Shown: in pieces, positions 26,003-40,571 of the stretch
Layout: the number at the start of each line of letters is the position of its first letter
How positions within the stretch are numbered: position 1 is the stretch's first letter
NCBI RefSeq assembly: GCF_042678185.1
Contig: NZ_JBHUDQ010000001.1
DNA length: 64,000 bases
Direction: 5' to 3' (one strand)
Source: Ramlibacter ginsenosidimutans
GTDB taxonomy: Bacteria; Pseudomonadota; Gammaproteobacteria; Burkholderiales; Burkholderiaceae_C
Notes under the pieces: generated by a model
Database searches by the model: none
Told to the model about the DNA's origin: nothing
What the model saw: only the letters and a program-made list of their open reading frames with translations
Translations under genes and position numbers: made by a program

Positions 26003-26658
26003 CCTACGTGACGCACGCCGACCTGGGCGGCCAGCCGGGCCACGGCCCCGTGCAGCCCGAGGACGAGAGCATCCGGTTCCACGCGGACTGGGAGCGCAGG
26101 GCACTCGCCGTGGTGCTGGCCATGGGCGCCACCGGCAGCTGGAACATCGACATGAGCCGCGCCGCCCGCGAGACGCTGCCCGACTACGAGCGCCTCAGCT
26201 ATTACCAGATCTGGCTGGCGGCGCTGGAGCAGCTGATGGTGCAACGCGGCCAGCTCGCCGGGGATGAGATCGCCGCCGGCCGTATGCTGCATGCGCCGGC
26301 GCCGGTCGCGCGCGTACTGCACGGGCAGGACGTGCCCCGCGTGCTGGCGCAGGGCTCCCCCACGCAGCGCAGCGCCGGCCCCGCCCCGCGCTTCGGCGTC
26401 GGCGAGCGCGTGCGCACGCGGGAGCACGCGGTGCCGCACCACACGCGCCTGCCGGCGTATGCGCGCGGCAAGGTCGGCACGGTGGAACGCGTGCACGGCA
26501 ACCACGTCTTCGCCGACACGCATGCGCAGGGACTTGGCGAACAGCCGCAGCCGCTCTACACCGTCGTCTTCGATGGCCGGGAATTGTGGGGAGCCGAGGC
26601 CGCAACTGGCCTGCGGGTCTCCATCGATGCGTGGGAGCCGTATCTCGCGGCGGCCTGA
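25999..26658 (+). CDS. nthB: Nitrile hydratase beta subunit
   Basis: Predicted 219-residue structural partner of the alpha subunit. It shows the beta-subunit features FHADWERRALAVVLAMGATGSWNID in the helical N-terminal half and, in the C-terminal SH3-like barrel, FGVGERVRTRE, TRLPAYARGKVG and LYTVVFDGRELWG, which are near-invariant in the family. It is coupled to the alpha gene through the repeat mini-ORF. The accessory gene, normally next, lies 1.1 kb downstream. Confidence 0.95.
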   Translation: MTYVTHADLGGQPGHGPVQPEDESIRFHADWERRALAVVLAMGATGSWNIDMSRAARETLPDYERLSYYQIWLAALEQLMVQRGQLAGDEIAAGRMLHAPAPVARVLHGQDVPRVLAQGSPTQRSAGPAPRFGVGERVRTREHAVPHHTRLPAYARGKVGTVERVHGNHVFADTHAQGLGEQPQPLYTVVFDGRELWGAEAATGLRVSIDAWEPYLAAA

Positions 26659-26703
26659 GCCGGAGGACGCATGACGCCCTGCACTCGCGCCCCGGAGCGC
26701 TTC

Positions 26704-26913
26704 CTAGTCGCAAGCCAGCAGGGCGCGCAGCCGCTCCGCTTCCAGGCGCATGATCTGTACGCTGCGCTGGAGGGCCTCCAAGGCAGGGTCGGCGGCGTCC
26801 GAACCCGCGAGCGGCACTTCCTTAGCATGGCGCGCGAGCGCCTCGTCGAGTCTGGCCAAGGCCTTGCGCATCTCTTCGCGCGAAGGAATGTCGCTTTGTC
26901 CGGATTCGTACAT
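26704..26913 (-). CDS. Small coiled-coil hypothetical protein inside the nitrile hydratase locus
   Basis: Predicted 69-residue protein starting MYESGQSDIPSREEMRKAL and ending in leucine-rich helices (ALEALQRSVQIMRLEAERLRALL), so probably all alpha or coiled coil. It reads opposite to its neighbours and is divergent from the Crp/Fnr gene across 56 bases. I recognise no family. Acidic and basic residues fall at helical spacing, which supports a real protein, but the gene is short. Confidence 0.5.
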   Translation of the reverse strand: MYESGQSDIPSREEMRKALARLDEALARHAKEVPLAGSDAADPALEALQRSVQIMRLEAERLRALLACD

Positions 26914-26969
26914 AAGCCCGGCACTATAGTTCACGCCGGTTCCCGCGCAAGTTGCATCGCTTGTAAAAG

Positions 26970-27719
26970 ATGAACGGAATGCAGAGCCTGGAATCCGACC
27001 AGCGCGCCAACCGCCTGCTGGCATGCCTGGAGCCCGCAACGCGCGCGGCGGTAGCGCCGCGGCTGGAGCACGTCCCCCTGGTGCTGAGGCAGAACCTGTA
27101 CGAGGAAGACGGGCCGATGACGGATGTGTGGTTCCCGGCCGCCGGCGTGCTGTCCATGCTTGCCGCCACCTCGGCGGCGCAGACCCGCATCGAAGTGGCA
27201 ACGATCGGGCCGGACGGCATGCTGGGCGTGCCGCTGCTGCTGGGCGGGCGGCGCAGTCCGGGCGTCGTGTTCGCGCAGGTCGAGGGCCATGGCTGGCGCA
27301 TGGGCGCGGACGATTTCCTGGACGCCGTGCGCAACTACGCCGACTTCGCCGGCGTCATGCAGCGCTACGCATGCGCGCTACTGGTGCAGGTGTCGCAAGG
27401 CACCGCCTGCAACCGCGCCCACGACGTCGCGCAGCGCTGTGCCCGCTGGCTGCTGCAGACCCATGACCGCGTCGCCGGCGACACGCTGGAGCTCACGCAG
27501 GAATTCCTGGCGGAGATGCTCGGCGAGCGCCGGGCGACCGTGAACCAGGCGGCCACGGCGCTGCAGCAGCGCGGCCTGATCCGCTACAGCCGCGGTCGCA
27601 TCACCGTCACGGACCGGCCAGGGCTGGAAGCAGCGGCCTGCGGCTGCTACCGTTTCATCCGCGACCAGACGGCACAGCTGCTGCCGCTGCCGCCCGCAAG
27701 CCATTCGGACGGCGCGTAG
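26970..27719 (+). CDS. Crp/Fnr-family transcriptional regulator
   Basis: Predicted 249-residue DNA-binding protein. Residues 1-150 form a cyclic-nucleotide-binding-like beta-roll (VWFPAAGVLSMLA, IGPDGMLGVPLLLGG), but no cysteine cluster or clear cAMP-contact arginine pair is visible, so the effector is unknown. Residues about 170-215 hold the winged helix-turn-helix (LTQEFLAEMLGERRATVNQAATALQQRGLI). It lies between nthB and the accessory gene on the same strand, 14 bases before the latter. It may regulate the nitrile hydratase locus; that is inference from position. Confidence 0.87.
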   Translation: MNGMQSLESDQRANRLLACLEPATRAAVAPRLEHVPLVLRQNLYEEDGPMTDVWFPAAGVLSMLAATSAAQTRIEVATIGPDGMLGVPLLLGGRRSPGVVFAQVEGHGWRMGADDFLDAVRNYADFAGVMQRYACALLVQVSQGTACNRAHDVAQRCARWLLQTHDRVAGDTLELTQEFLAEMLGERRATVNQAATALQQRGLIRYSRGRITVTDRPGLEAAACGCYRFIRDQTAQLLPLPPASHSDGA

Positions 27720-27733
27720 CGCCGGCCACCCTC

Positions 27734-28108
27734 ATGAACCCCATCCCCGACCTTCCCGGACTGCCCCGCGACGCCGAGGGACCGGTTTTCGGCGCGCCCT
27801 GGCAGGCGCAGGCCTTCGCCATGGCGGTGGCCTTGCATGCGCGCGGCCTGTTCACCTGGCGCGAGTGGGCGCAGGCGCTGGCGCAGGTGATTCGCGCCGC
27901 GCCTGCGCAGGATGGCGAGGACGCGGGCGAAGCATACTGGCGCCAGTGGCTGCTGGCACTCGAGACGCTGGTCGGCGCGAAGGGGGCGAGCTCGGCAGAC
28001 GAACTGCAGCGCTACCAGCAGGCCTGGGACCACGCGGCCGAGCGCACGCCGCACGGGCGGGCCATCGAATTGCGCCCCGAGGATTTCCCGCCCGCGCAGC
28101 AGCCGTAA
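27734..28108 (+). CDS. Nitrile hydratase accessory (activator) protein
   Basis: Predicted 124-residue chaperone-like protein that helps insert cobalt or mature the enzyme. It resembles the helical N-terminal half of the beta subunit: GPVFGAPWQAQAFAMAVALHARGLFTWREW and YWRQWLLALETL are typical of the accessory family (P14K/NhlE-like). It starts 14 bases after the Crp/Fnr stop and probably shares its transcript. Being split from nthAB by the regulator is unusual. Confidence 0.85.
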   Translation: MNPIPDLPGLPRDAEGPVFGAPWQAQAFAMAVALHARGLFTWREWAQALAQVIRAAPAQDGEDAGEAYWRQWLLALETLVGAKGASSADELQRYQQAWDHAAERTPHGRAIELRPEDFPPAQQP

Positions 28109-28116
28109 GCAGCCTG

Positions 28117-28464
28117 CTAGTTCGCCAGGTAGCCGCTGCAGATCCCGCGCAGCTCCCGGATCAACTGCTCGTGCTGCGCATGCAGTGCGATCACGCGGCC
28201 GTCGCTGCGGCGGGGTGAGCGCGATTCCCACAAGGCCTGCGTCAACTCCACGCGGCTGATCAGCAGGTCGCTCCAGCTGCGCACCAGCCGCGGCAGGGCC
28301 TGCGCGTGCATCTGCATGCGGTCGAAGTGATCGGAGAGCTCGCGATAGAGCGCCGGGTCCCAATGCCGTTCGAGCAGCACGTCCAGGCCCGCCGAGTACC
28401 GGGCCAGTTCATCGGAGAGCTGCCCGGCCACGGCGAGCTGCTCGGGGGAATGCGACGGTAACAA
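28117..28464 (-). CDS. Hypothetical helical protein
   Basis: Predicted 115-residue soluble protein, starting MLPSHSPEQLAVAGQLSDEL and ending GICSGYLAN, mainly alpha-helical with regular Leu spacing and no signal peptide or membrane segment. It ends 8 bases from the stop of the accessory gene on the other strand. I cannot assign a family. Upstream (28465-28578) no gene is seen. Confidence 0.55.
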   Translation of the reverse strand: MLPSHSPEQLAVAGQLSDELARYSAGLDVLLERHWDPALYRELSDHFDRMQMHAQALPRLVRSWSDLLISRVELTQALWESRSPRRSDGRVIALHAQHEQLIRELRGICSGYLAN

Positions 28465-28578
28465 GAACGCGCTCCGGCTTCTTTTCGAAACCGGACTCTA
28501 CCGTGAGTTGACGTACGCGCGAAGCGGAGAAAGTGCCCCACTATCCGCCTCGGGCAATCGCGGCCCGCACCGCGGGCC

Positions 28579-28944
28579 TCAATCGAGCGCGAAGGCCTCG
28601 CGCAAGGCGGCACAGAAGGCGGCGCTGCCGCTGACGGTCAGCGAGAGCGTGATGCGCGGCGCGTCCGCCTCGCCCGCGTGCAGCTCGAGCTGCGCGGCGC
28701 CGGGTGAATAGCGCACCTCCAGCGGGGTCGAGACTTCGCGCACGCCCTGCAGGGCGTAGTCCCATTCGCCACCGTCCTCCAGCGGCGCGGCCGGACCGAA
28801 GCGGCGCTCGGCCCAGTCGAGCACGCGTTGGACCTCGGCCTGCAGCGCGGGCCACTGCGCCGGCGCAGCCGCGGCCATGGCGTCGAAGCTGCCGCCGCCG
28901 TGCGCATCGCCGCTGAACTCGAAGTCGAGCCAGGAGAGTTCCAT
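28579..28944 (-). CDS. Hypothetical protein of about 120 residues
   Basis: Predicted 121-residue protein (MELSWLDFEFSGDAHGGGSFD...). It has no signal or membrane segment. A mixed alpha/beta pattern is suggested by WDYALQGVREVSTPLEVRY and RITLSLTVSGSAAFCAALREAF. It is divergent from the membrane-protein gene at 29058. No known family is recognised; codon use matches the surrounding genes. Confidence 0.6.
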   Translation of the reverse strand: MELSWLDFEFSGDAHGGGSFDAMAAAAPAQWPALQAEVQRVLDWAERRFGPAAPLEDGGEWDYALQGVREVSTPLEVRYSPGAAQLELHAGEADAPRITLSLTVSGSAAFCAALREAFALD

Positions 28945-29057
28945 GGCGCCATCATAGGTGCCGGTTACAGCAGGCGACAGTGGCGCTCGCCCGCCGCGGA
29001 ATGCTGCTACGTTGGGCGATGCGTCGCGTGCAGGCGCGAAGCCAGGGAGACCTTGCC

Positions 29058-29726
29058 ATGGACACCAACGTGCTGCTCACCATCGCCATCCTCGTGCTGC
29101 TCGCGGTGATCGCCGCGGCCTTGCTGATGCGGCGCAAGCGCTCGCAGCGGCTCGCGCAGCGCTTCGGCCCGGAGTACGACCGCACGGTGGAGAGCACGGG
29201 CAGCCGCTCGCGCGCGGAGGCCGAACTGGCGGCGCGGGAAAAGCGCCGGGAGAAACTCGAGATCCAGCCGCTCGAGGCAGCCGAGGCCCAGCGCTTCCGC
29301 ATGGAGTGGGACCGCGTGCAGGCGCGCTTCGTCGACAACCCGCGCTCCGCCGTGTCCGAGGCGGACCTGCTGGTGCGCGACGTGATGATGCGCCGCGGCT
29401 ACCCGATGGGCGACTTCGACGCGCGCGCCGCCGACCTCTCGGTGGACCACCCGCGGGTCGTCGAGCATTACCGCGCCGCGCACGCCATCGCGCTGCGCGA
29501 CGCGCAGGGCGAAGCGGACACCGAGGGCCTGCGCCAGGCGTTCGTGCACTACCGCGTGCTGTTCGATGAACTGCTCCAGCCTGCGCCGGCAGCGGCGCCC
29601 GCGCGCCGCACTGCGGCCGACGATCCGCCCGCGGAGAAGCTCCGCGGTGGGCTGCTGCCGCCCGAGCGCGCGATGGCCAAGGAGGAGCCGTCCGTGCGCG
29701 AGCGCGAGCGGCACAAGGAGAAGTAG
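29058..29726 (+). CDS. Membrane-anchored hypothetical protein with charged cytoplasmic domain
   Basis: Predicted 222-residue protein. One N-terminal transmembrane helix (about residues 5-24, ending MRRKRSQR) anchors a highly charged soluble part with RFGPEYDRTVE, LEIQPLEAAEAQRF, EADLLVRDVMMRRGYP and VVEHYRAAHAI. The start at 29058 (MDTNVLLTIA) is chosen for the GGGAGA site upstream and the direct lead into the helix. This layout is common as a hypothetical protein in Burkholderiales. No function can be given. It converges with the kinase gene (5-base gap). Confidence 0.75.
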   Translation: MDTNVLLTIAILVLLAVIAAALLMRRKRSQRLAQRFGPEYDRTVESTGSRSRAEAELAAREKRREKLEIQPLEAAEAQRFRMEWDRVQARFVDNPRSAVSEADLLVRDVMMRRGYPMGDFDARAADLSVDHPRVVEHYRAAHAIALRDAQGEADTEGLRQAFVHYRVLFDELLQPAPAAAPARRTAADDPPAEKLRGGLLPPERAMAKEEPSVRERERHKEK

Positions 29727-29731
29727 GCGGG

Positions 29732-31408
29732 CTAGCGCCTGATCGACACGCTGCCGTCCAGGCGCGCCGAGATCAGCTCCAGCAAGCGCTCGATGTCCAC
29801 CGGCTTGACCAGGTGCTGGTCGAAGCCCGCTGCGCGCGCTCGCTCCTGGTCCTGCGGCTGGCCCCAGCCGGTCAGGGCGATCAGCGTGCGCGCGCCGCCG
29901 CCGGCCTGCTCGCGGATCTGCCGGCAAGCCTCGTAGCCGTTGGTGCCGGGCATGCCGATGTCCAGCACCACCAGCTCGGGATCGAAGGCAGGCACCGCCG
30001 CGACCGCGGCGTCGCCGTCGTGCACGCGATGCACGCTGTGGCCCAGCGACTCCAGCAGCATGGCCAGGGTCTCGGCGGCATCGACGTTGTCGTCGGCCAC
30101 CAGGATGCGCAGCGTCCCCGCAGCTTCCCGGCGCGGGCTCGCGTTGTCCGCCGGCGCCCGCGGCTCGGCCGGCGCCTGCGCCAGCGGCAGGCGCACCGTG
30201 AACACGCTGCCCTGGCCCTGGCCTTCGCTGCTGGCGGTCACGATGCCGCCGTGCAGTTCCACCAGCTTGCGCGTGAGCGACAGCCCGATGCCCAGGCCGC
30301 CGCGCGCGCGCGACAGCGCCGGCTCTTCCTGCGAGAACATCTCGAACACCTGCTCCAGCCGGCGCGGCGAGATGCCGATGCCGTTGTCGCGGATCGAAAC
30401 CAGCACCGTCCCGTCCTCGCTCACCACCCGCAACTCCAGCTGGCCACCGGGATCGGTGTACTTCGCCGCGTTGCTCAGGAGGTTGATGAACGCCTGCGCC
30501 AGGCGCGCGCGGTCGCCGTGCACCGTGAGTTTCGTGGCCGGCTGCAGCACCGTGAGCTTGTGGCCGGCGCCATCGATCTGCGGCTGCACCGTCTCCAGCG
30601 CGTCGCCCAGCACCTGGTCGAGCGTGAGCAGCTCGCGCCGCAGCTCGATGCGGCCCTGGCCGATGCGGCTGACGTCCATCAGCTCCTCGATCAGCCGCCC
30701 CATCAGGCTCACCTGCCGGTCGATCAGCTCCGAGGCCCACTGCACGTCGGTGGTGCCGGGCCCGCGCAGCTTGAGGAAGTGCACGGCGTTGCGCACGGGC
30801 GCCAGCGGGTTGCGCAATTCGTGGGCCAGCGTGGCGAGGAATTCGTCCTTGCGCCGGCTGGCCTCCAGCAACCGCGACTCGCTCTCGCGCAAGGCCGCCG
30901 TGCGCTCGGTGACGCGCTGGTCCAGCGAGGCGTTCAGCTCCGACAGCCGCTCCTCGGCGCGCCGGCGCTCGGCGACCTCCTCCAGCAGCTGGCGGTTGGC
31001 CTGCGCCAGCTCGCGCTCCTTGCGGTGCAGTTCCGCGAACACCGAGACCTTGGAGCGCAGCACGGCCGGATTCACCGGCTTCTGCAGGTAGTCGACCGCC
31101 CCCGTGCCGTAGCCCTCCAGGATGTGCCGGTCCTCGTGGAAGTAGGCGGTGAGGAAGACGATCGGGATGCGCGCCGTCTTGCGGCGCTGCTTCACCATCT
31201 GTGCCACCTCGAAGCCGCTCATGCCGGGCATCTGCACGTCCAGCACCAGCAGGGCGAACTCCTCGTTGACCAGGCGCAGCAAGGCTTCGTCGCCCGAGGT
31301 GGCACGGACCAGGCGGTAGCCCGGGTCGTCCAGGATGGACTCCAGCACCGCGAGGTTCCTCGGCTCGTCGTCGACGAGCAGGATGTTGACCGGTTCGGGC
31401 GGGTTCAT
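29732..31408 (-). CDS. Hybrid signalling protein: receiver - histidine kinase - receiver
   Basis: Predicted 558-residue soluble protein. The N-terminal receiver (about residues 8-125) has DDE at its start and the phosphoacceptor in LDVQMPG. A coiled-coil linker (130-190) leads to a HisKA dimerisation domain with the phospho-histidine in LAHELRNPLAPV. The HATPase domain has NLLSNAAKYT, DNGIGI and GGLGIGLSLTRKL, and a C-terminal receiver (about 430-550) has ADDN and LDIGMPG. With no sensor or membrane segment, its input probably comes by phosphotransfer. The poly-HAMP kinase gene ends 8 bases after its start (same strand, upstream), so the two form an operon. Confidence 0.93.
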   Translation of the reverse strand: MNPPEPVNILLVDDEPRNLAVLESILDDPGYRLVRATSGDEALLRLVNEEFALLVLDVQMPGMSGFEVAQMVKQRRKTARIPIVFLTAYFHEDRHILEGYGTGAVDYLQKPVNPAVLRSKVSVFAELHRKERELAQANRQLLEEVAERRRAEERLSELNASLDQRVTERTAALRESESRLLEASRRKDEFLATLAHELRNPLAPVRNAVHFLKLRGPGTTDVQWASELIDRQVSLMGRLIEELMDVSRIGQGRIELRRELLTLDQVLGDALETVQPQIDGAGHKLTVLQPATKLTVHGDRARLAQAFINLLSNAAKYTDPGGQLELRVVSEDGTVLVSIRDNGIGISPRRLEQVFEMFSQEEPALSRARGGLGIGLSLTRKLVELHGGIVTASSEGQGQGSVFTVRLPLAQAPAEPRAPADNASPRREAAGTLRILVADDNVDAAETLAMLLESLGHSVHRVHDGDAAVAAVPAFDPELVVLDIGMPGTNGYEACRQIREQAGGGARTLIALTGWGQPQDQERARAAGFDQHLVKPVDIERLLELISARLDGSVSIRR

Positions 31409-31415
31409 GCCGGCC

Positions 31416-38597
<7,182 letters not shown>

Positions 38598-38940
38598 GTC
38601 TCTCTCTCCGGTTCGACATGCTCCCACCCGCGGGCAGCGCATTCCACTCCGGCCCGCAGCGGCGGTGCCCTGCGGAAACGGTGCGGCGCGCTGCGCGGTG
38701 CTAATGGAGCGTTGACAACACCCAGCACAAAACGGCGAACGTTCAGCTCTGGATGCCGGCTAGTGTCGGGGTGTTTTTCCGAATGCGTCGTAGGACATGG
38801 CCGACACACCGCGACGAGCGTGCGGATGCGGAAAGATGACACGGTGGAACTCGCCTCCGCGCGCGGAGACGACCCCAGCTCATGCAGCCGCGGGCGAGCC
38901 GCGGCCTCGGTTGCAGCCCTTGCAGGGCTGGCGGCGACGC
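38598..38940. other. Intergenic region upstream of the poly-HAMP kinase; no gene seen
   Basis: This 343-base gap holds the kinase ribosome-binding site near 38605 and, at its far end, a CAGCCCT-TGC-AGGGCTG hairpin (38914-38930) that follows the stop of the next minus-strand gene and may help end its transcript. Open frames across it lack family features and plausible starts. Confidence 0.5.
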
Positions 38941-39180
38941 TCAGGACTGGCTGGTGCTCTTGCTGCCCTGGTGCGACACACGGTGCAGCGCCGCGCCGGC
39001 GCGATGCAGCATGCTGCGCGTTGCAGCGCCCATCTTGTGCAAGGCGCCCCGGATGTCGGAGCCCACCTGGTGCGTGGTCGCTCCAGAATTCGTAGCGGTT
39101 GCGTCGTGCGCAGAGCCGGCGTGGACGGAGCCGGCGCAGCCCAGCGCCAGTGCGAGCGCGATGGCGGAAATCCTGTTCAT
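38941..39180 (-). CDS. Small exported protein, function unknown
   Basis: Predicted 79-residue protein. A signal peptide (MNRISAIALALALGCAGSVHA, cleavage about residue 21) is followed by a short Ala/His/Ser-rich mature part (SDIRGALHKMGAATRSMLHRAGAAL) that could form an amphipathic helix. A perfect GTTGTC-G-GACAAC palindrome lies 58 bases upstream of its start. Possibly a stress-induced periplasmic peptide. No known family is recognised. Confidence 0.6.
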   Translation of the reverse strand: MNRISAIALALALGCAGSVHAGSAHDATATNSGATTHQVGSDIRGALHKMGAATRSMLHRAGAALHRVSHQGSKSTSQS

Positions 39181-39237
39181 GCCTCTGTCCTCTCGGTGAT
39201 CGGGATGTCCCTGTTGGAGCGCGCAGCCCGGCGGAGT

Positions 39238-39250
39238 GTTGTCGGACAAC
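39238..39250. promoter_or_regulatory. GTTGTCGGACAAC palindrome upstream of the small exported protein
   Basis: A perfect 6-1-6 inverted repeat lies 58 bases before the minus-strand start at 39180. It shares TGTCSGACA with sites at 39942 and 25201, so it may be an operator for a common regulator. Confidence 0.4.
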
Positions 39251-39349
39251 GACGCATGCTCACGTGCAACGAACGAGGCGAGCGGCCGTGGCGGCGGCAG
39301 ACGGGCCCGGCCGCCAGGACGGCGCCCTCCCTGCGGAACACGGAGTGCC

Positions 39350-39384
39350 AAAAGAAAAGGCCGGCAGCAGTGCCGCCGGCCTTG
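39350..39384 (-). terminator. Rho-independent terminator after the Ser/Gly/Thr-rich protein gene
   Basis: Read on the minus strand, AAGGCCGGC-GGCACTGCT-GCCGGCCTT followed by TTCTTTT lies 16 bases past the stop at 39400. The stem is strong with a clear U-tract. Confidence 0.85.
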
Positions 39385-39399
39385 CACAGCGATCCCAGA

Positions 39400-39837
39400 T
39401 CAGTTGCGGTCCGCGCGGGCGCCGCGCTTGCCGGCGGAGCTGCCGCTCGTGTCGGTCGTCGCGTTGTTGTCCGACATCGTGCCCGAGCCACTGGTGCCCG
39501 AGTTCATCGAGCTGCTGCTGCCGGAATTCGTGGAGCTGCTGCCCGGGGTCGTCGAGCTGTTGAGGTTCGCGTCACTGCCCGCGCCCAGCGTGCCGGTGTT
39601 CGAACCGGCCGAAGTGGAACCCGTCATCTTGGACGACGGGGTCGCGCCGGTCGCTTTGCCGGAGGTGCTGCCAGTGGTCGAGCTGCTCGTGCCCGCGTTC
39701 ATCCCCGTGCTGCTGTTCGTGCCGGGGCCCGAAGCACCAGCGGTCGTGCCGCCGGTGCCTTGCGCCATCGCGACGCCGCCGAGCGCCAGGGCCGCGGCCG
39801 CAACGAGGGTGGAGAGGGTGTACTTGGTGGCTTTCAT
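39400..39837 (-). CDS. Exported low-complexity Ser/Gly/Thr-rich protein
   Basis: Predicted 145-residue protein. A signal peptide (MKATKYTLSTLVAAAALALGGVAMA, cleavage about residue 25) is followed by about 110 residues nearly free of hydrophobic or charged residues (GTSSSTTGSTSGKATG and similar runs), then a basic tail (GKRGARADRN). It is probably disordered and periplasmic or extracellular; surface-associated or desiccation-related roles are possible but not shown. A TGTC-C-GACA palindrome lies 105 bases upstream, and a strong terminator follows. Confidence 0.75.
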   Translation of the reverse strand: MKATKYTLSTLVAAAALALGGVAMAQGTGGTTAGASGPGTNSSTGMNAGTSSSTTGSTSGKATGATPSSKMTGSTSAGSNTGTLGAGSDANLNSSTTPGSSSTNSGSSSSMNSGTSGSGTMSDNNATTDTSGSSAGKRGARADRN

Positions 39838-39941
39838 CTGGTTCCTTCCTGGATCGATTACTGGGTGGCGGCTGCTCGCCGCACGGAGAGCAAGTTAGGC
39901 ATGCGAGCGCGGCGGCGGAGTGGGTCGAATCGCGCGAACCC

Positions 39942-39952
39942 CTGTCCGACAG
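39942..39952. promoter_or_regulatory. CTGTCCGACAG palindrome upstream of the Ser/Gly/Thr-rich protein gene
   Basis: A perfect 5-1-5 inverted repeat lies 105 bases before the minus-strand start at 39837, sharing the TGTCSGACA core with the site at 39238. It is only a candidate operator; the region up to 40116 holds no gene. Confidence 0.35.
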
Positions 39953-40116
39953 CCTGAGACACGGGCGTAGGACGAGGCTGCCGGCACCGCATCTGTATGT
40001 CCTTCCAGATGAGGCTGCGGGCAAGCACAGGCGCGGCTGCGACGGCTGTGTCAGCGCGTTCCGACGGCTGTGCCATGTAGGACAGCCGTGCGCCGGCTGG
40101 CTTATGCTCCGGACCG

Positions 40117-40509
40117 ATGGAACTGGATTTCCGGATCGAACAGAAAGACGCGTTCGCCGTGGTGCGCGTCGAAGGCGAGCCTTCGCTCGGCCAGTTCCAG
40201 TCCTTCATCCAGCTGATGGCGGTGGAGACCTCCGGCTGGAACGTCAAGCGCGTGCTGTTCGACCTGCGCGGCGTCCGCTCCCTCACCACGTTCACCGAGC
40301 ACTACAGCGTCGGCGAAGAAGCCGCACGCCAGTTGCGGCACCTGCATCGCATCGCCTCGGTGGTGCCGGCGGACCGGATCACGCGTGCGAGCGAAAAGAC
40401 GGCGCAGGCCTCCGGGCTGAACCTGCGCGTGTTCACCGACGAGGGTCCGCGGTCGAGTGGCTGCTCGCGTGAGCGGGCCGCTCGGGAGTTCGTCGCCGGA
40501 AGAAAGTAA
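40117..40509 (+). CDS. STAS/SpoIIAA-like small protein with an apparent C-terminal frameshift
   Basis: Predicted 130 residues as read (MELDFRIEQKDAFAVVRVEGE...). The fold looks like a SpoIIAA/STAS-type domain (FDLRGVRSLTTFTEHYSVGEEAAR). After FTDE at 40441 the frame runs on into GPRSSGCSRERAAREF. Moving back one frame gives GSAVEWLLA and a stop at 40470-40472, a much more natural ending for such proteins. A single base therefore seems to be missing near 40444, giving a tail about 12 residues too long. A sequencing error, a recent mutation or programmed frameshifting are all possible. Confidence 0.65.
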   Translation: MELDFRIEQKDAFAVVRVEGEPSLGQFQSFIQLMAVETSGWNVKRVLFDLRGVRSLTTFTEHYSVGEEAARQLRHLHRIASVVPADRITRASEKTAQASGLNLRVFTDEGPRSSGCSRERAAREFVAGRK

Positions 40510-40571
40510 GTCCCCGGCGCGGGGCGCAGGGGACTTGGCCGGCGAGCAGGCGCGCACGGCGCCTGCCCCGT

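Noticed and set aside
26914..26969. TATAGT as a -10 box for the Crp/Fnr or the divergent small gene
   Set aside because: No matching -35 at the right distance on either strand; too weak to annotate.
40510..40571. Possible terminator between the STAS-like and tannase genes
   Set aside because: The short gap has GC-rich stretches but no clear stem plus T-run.
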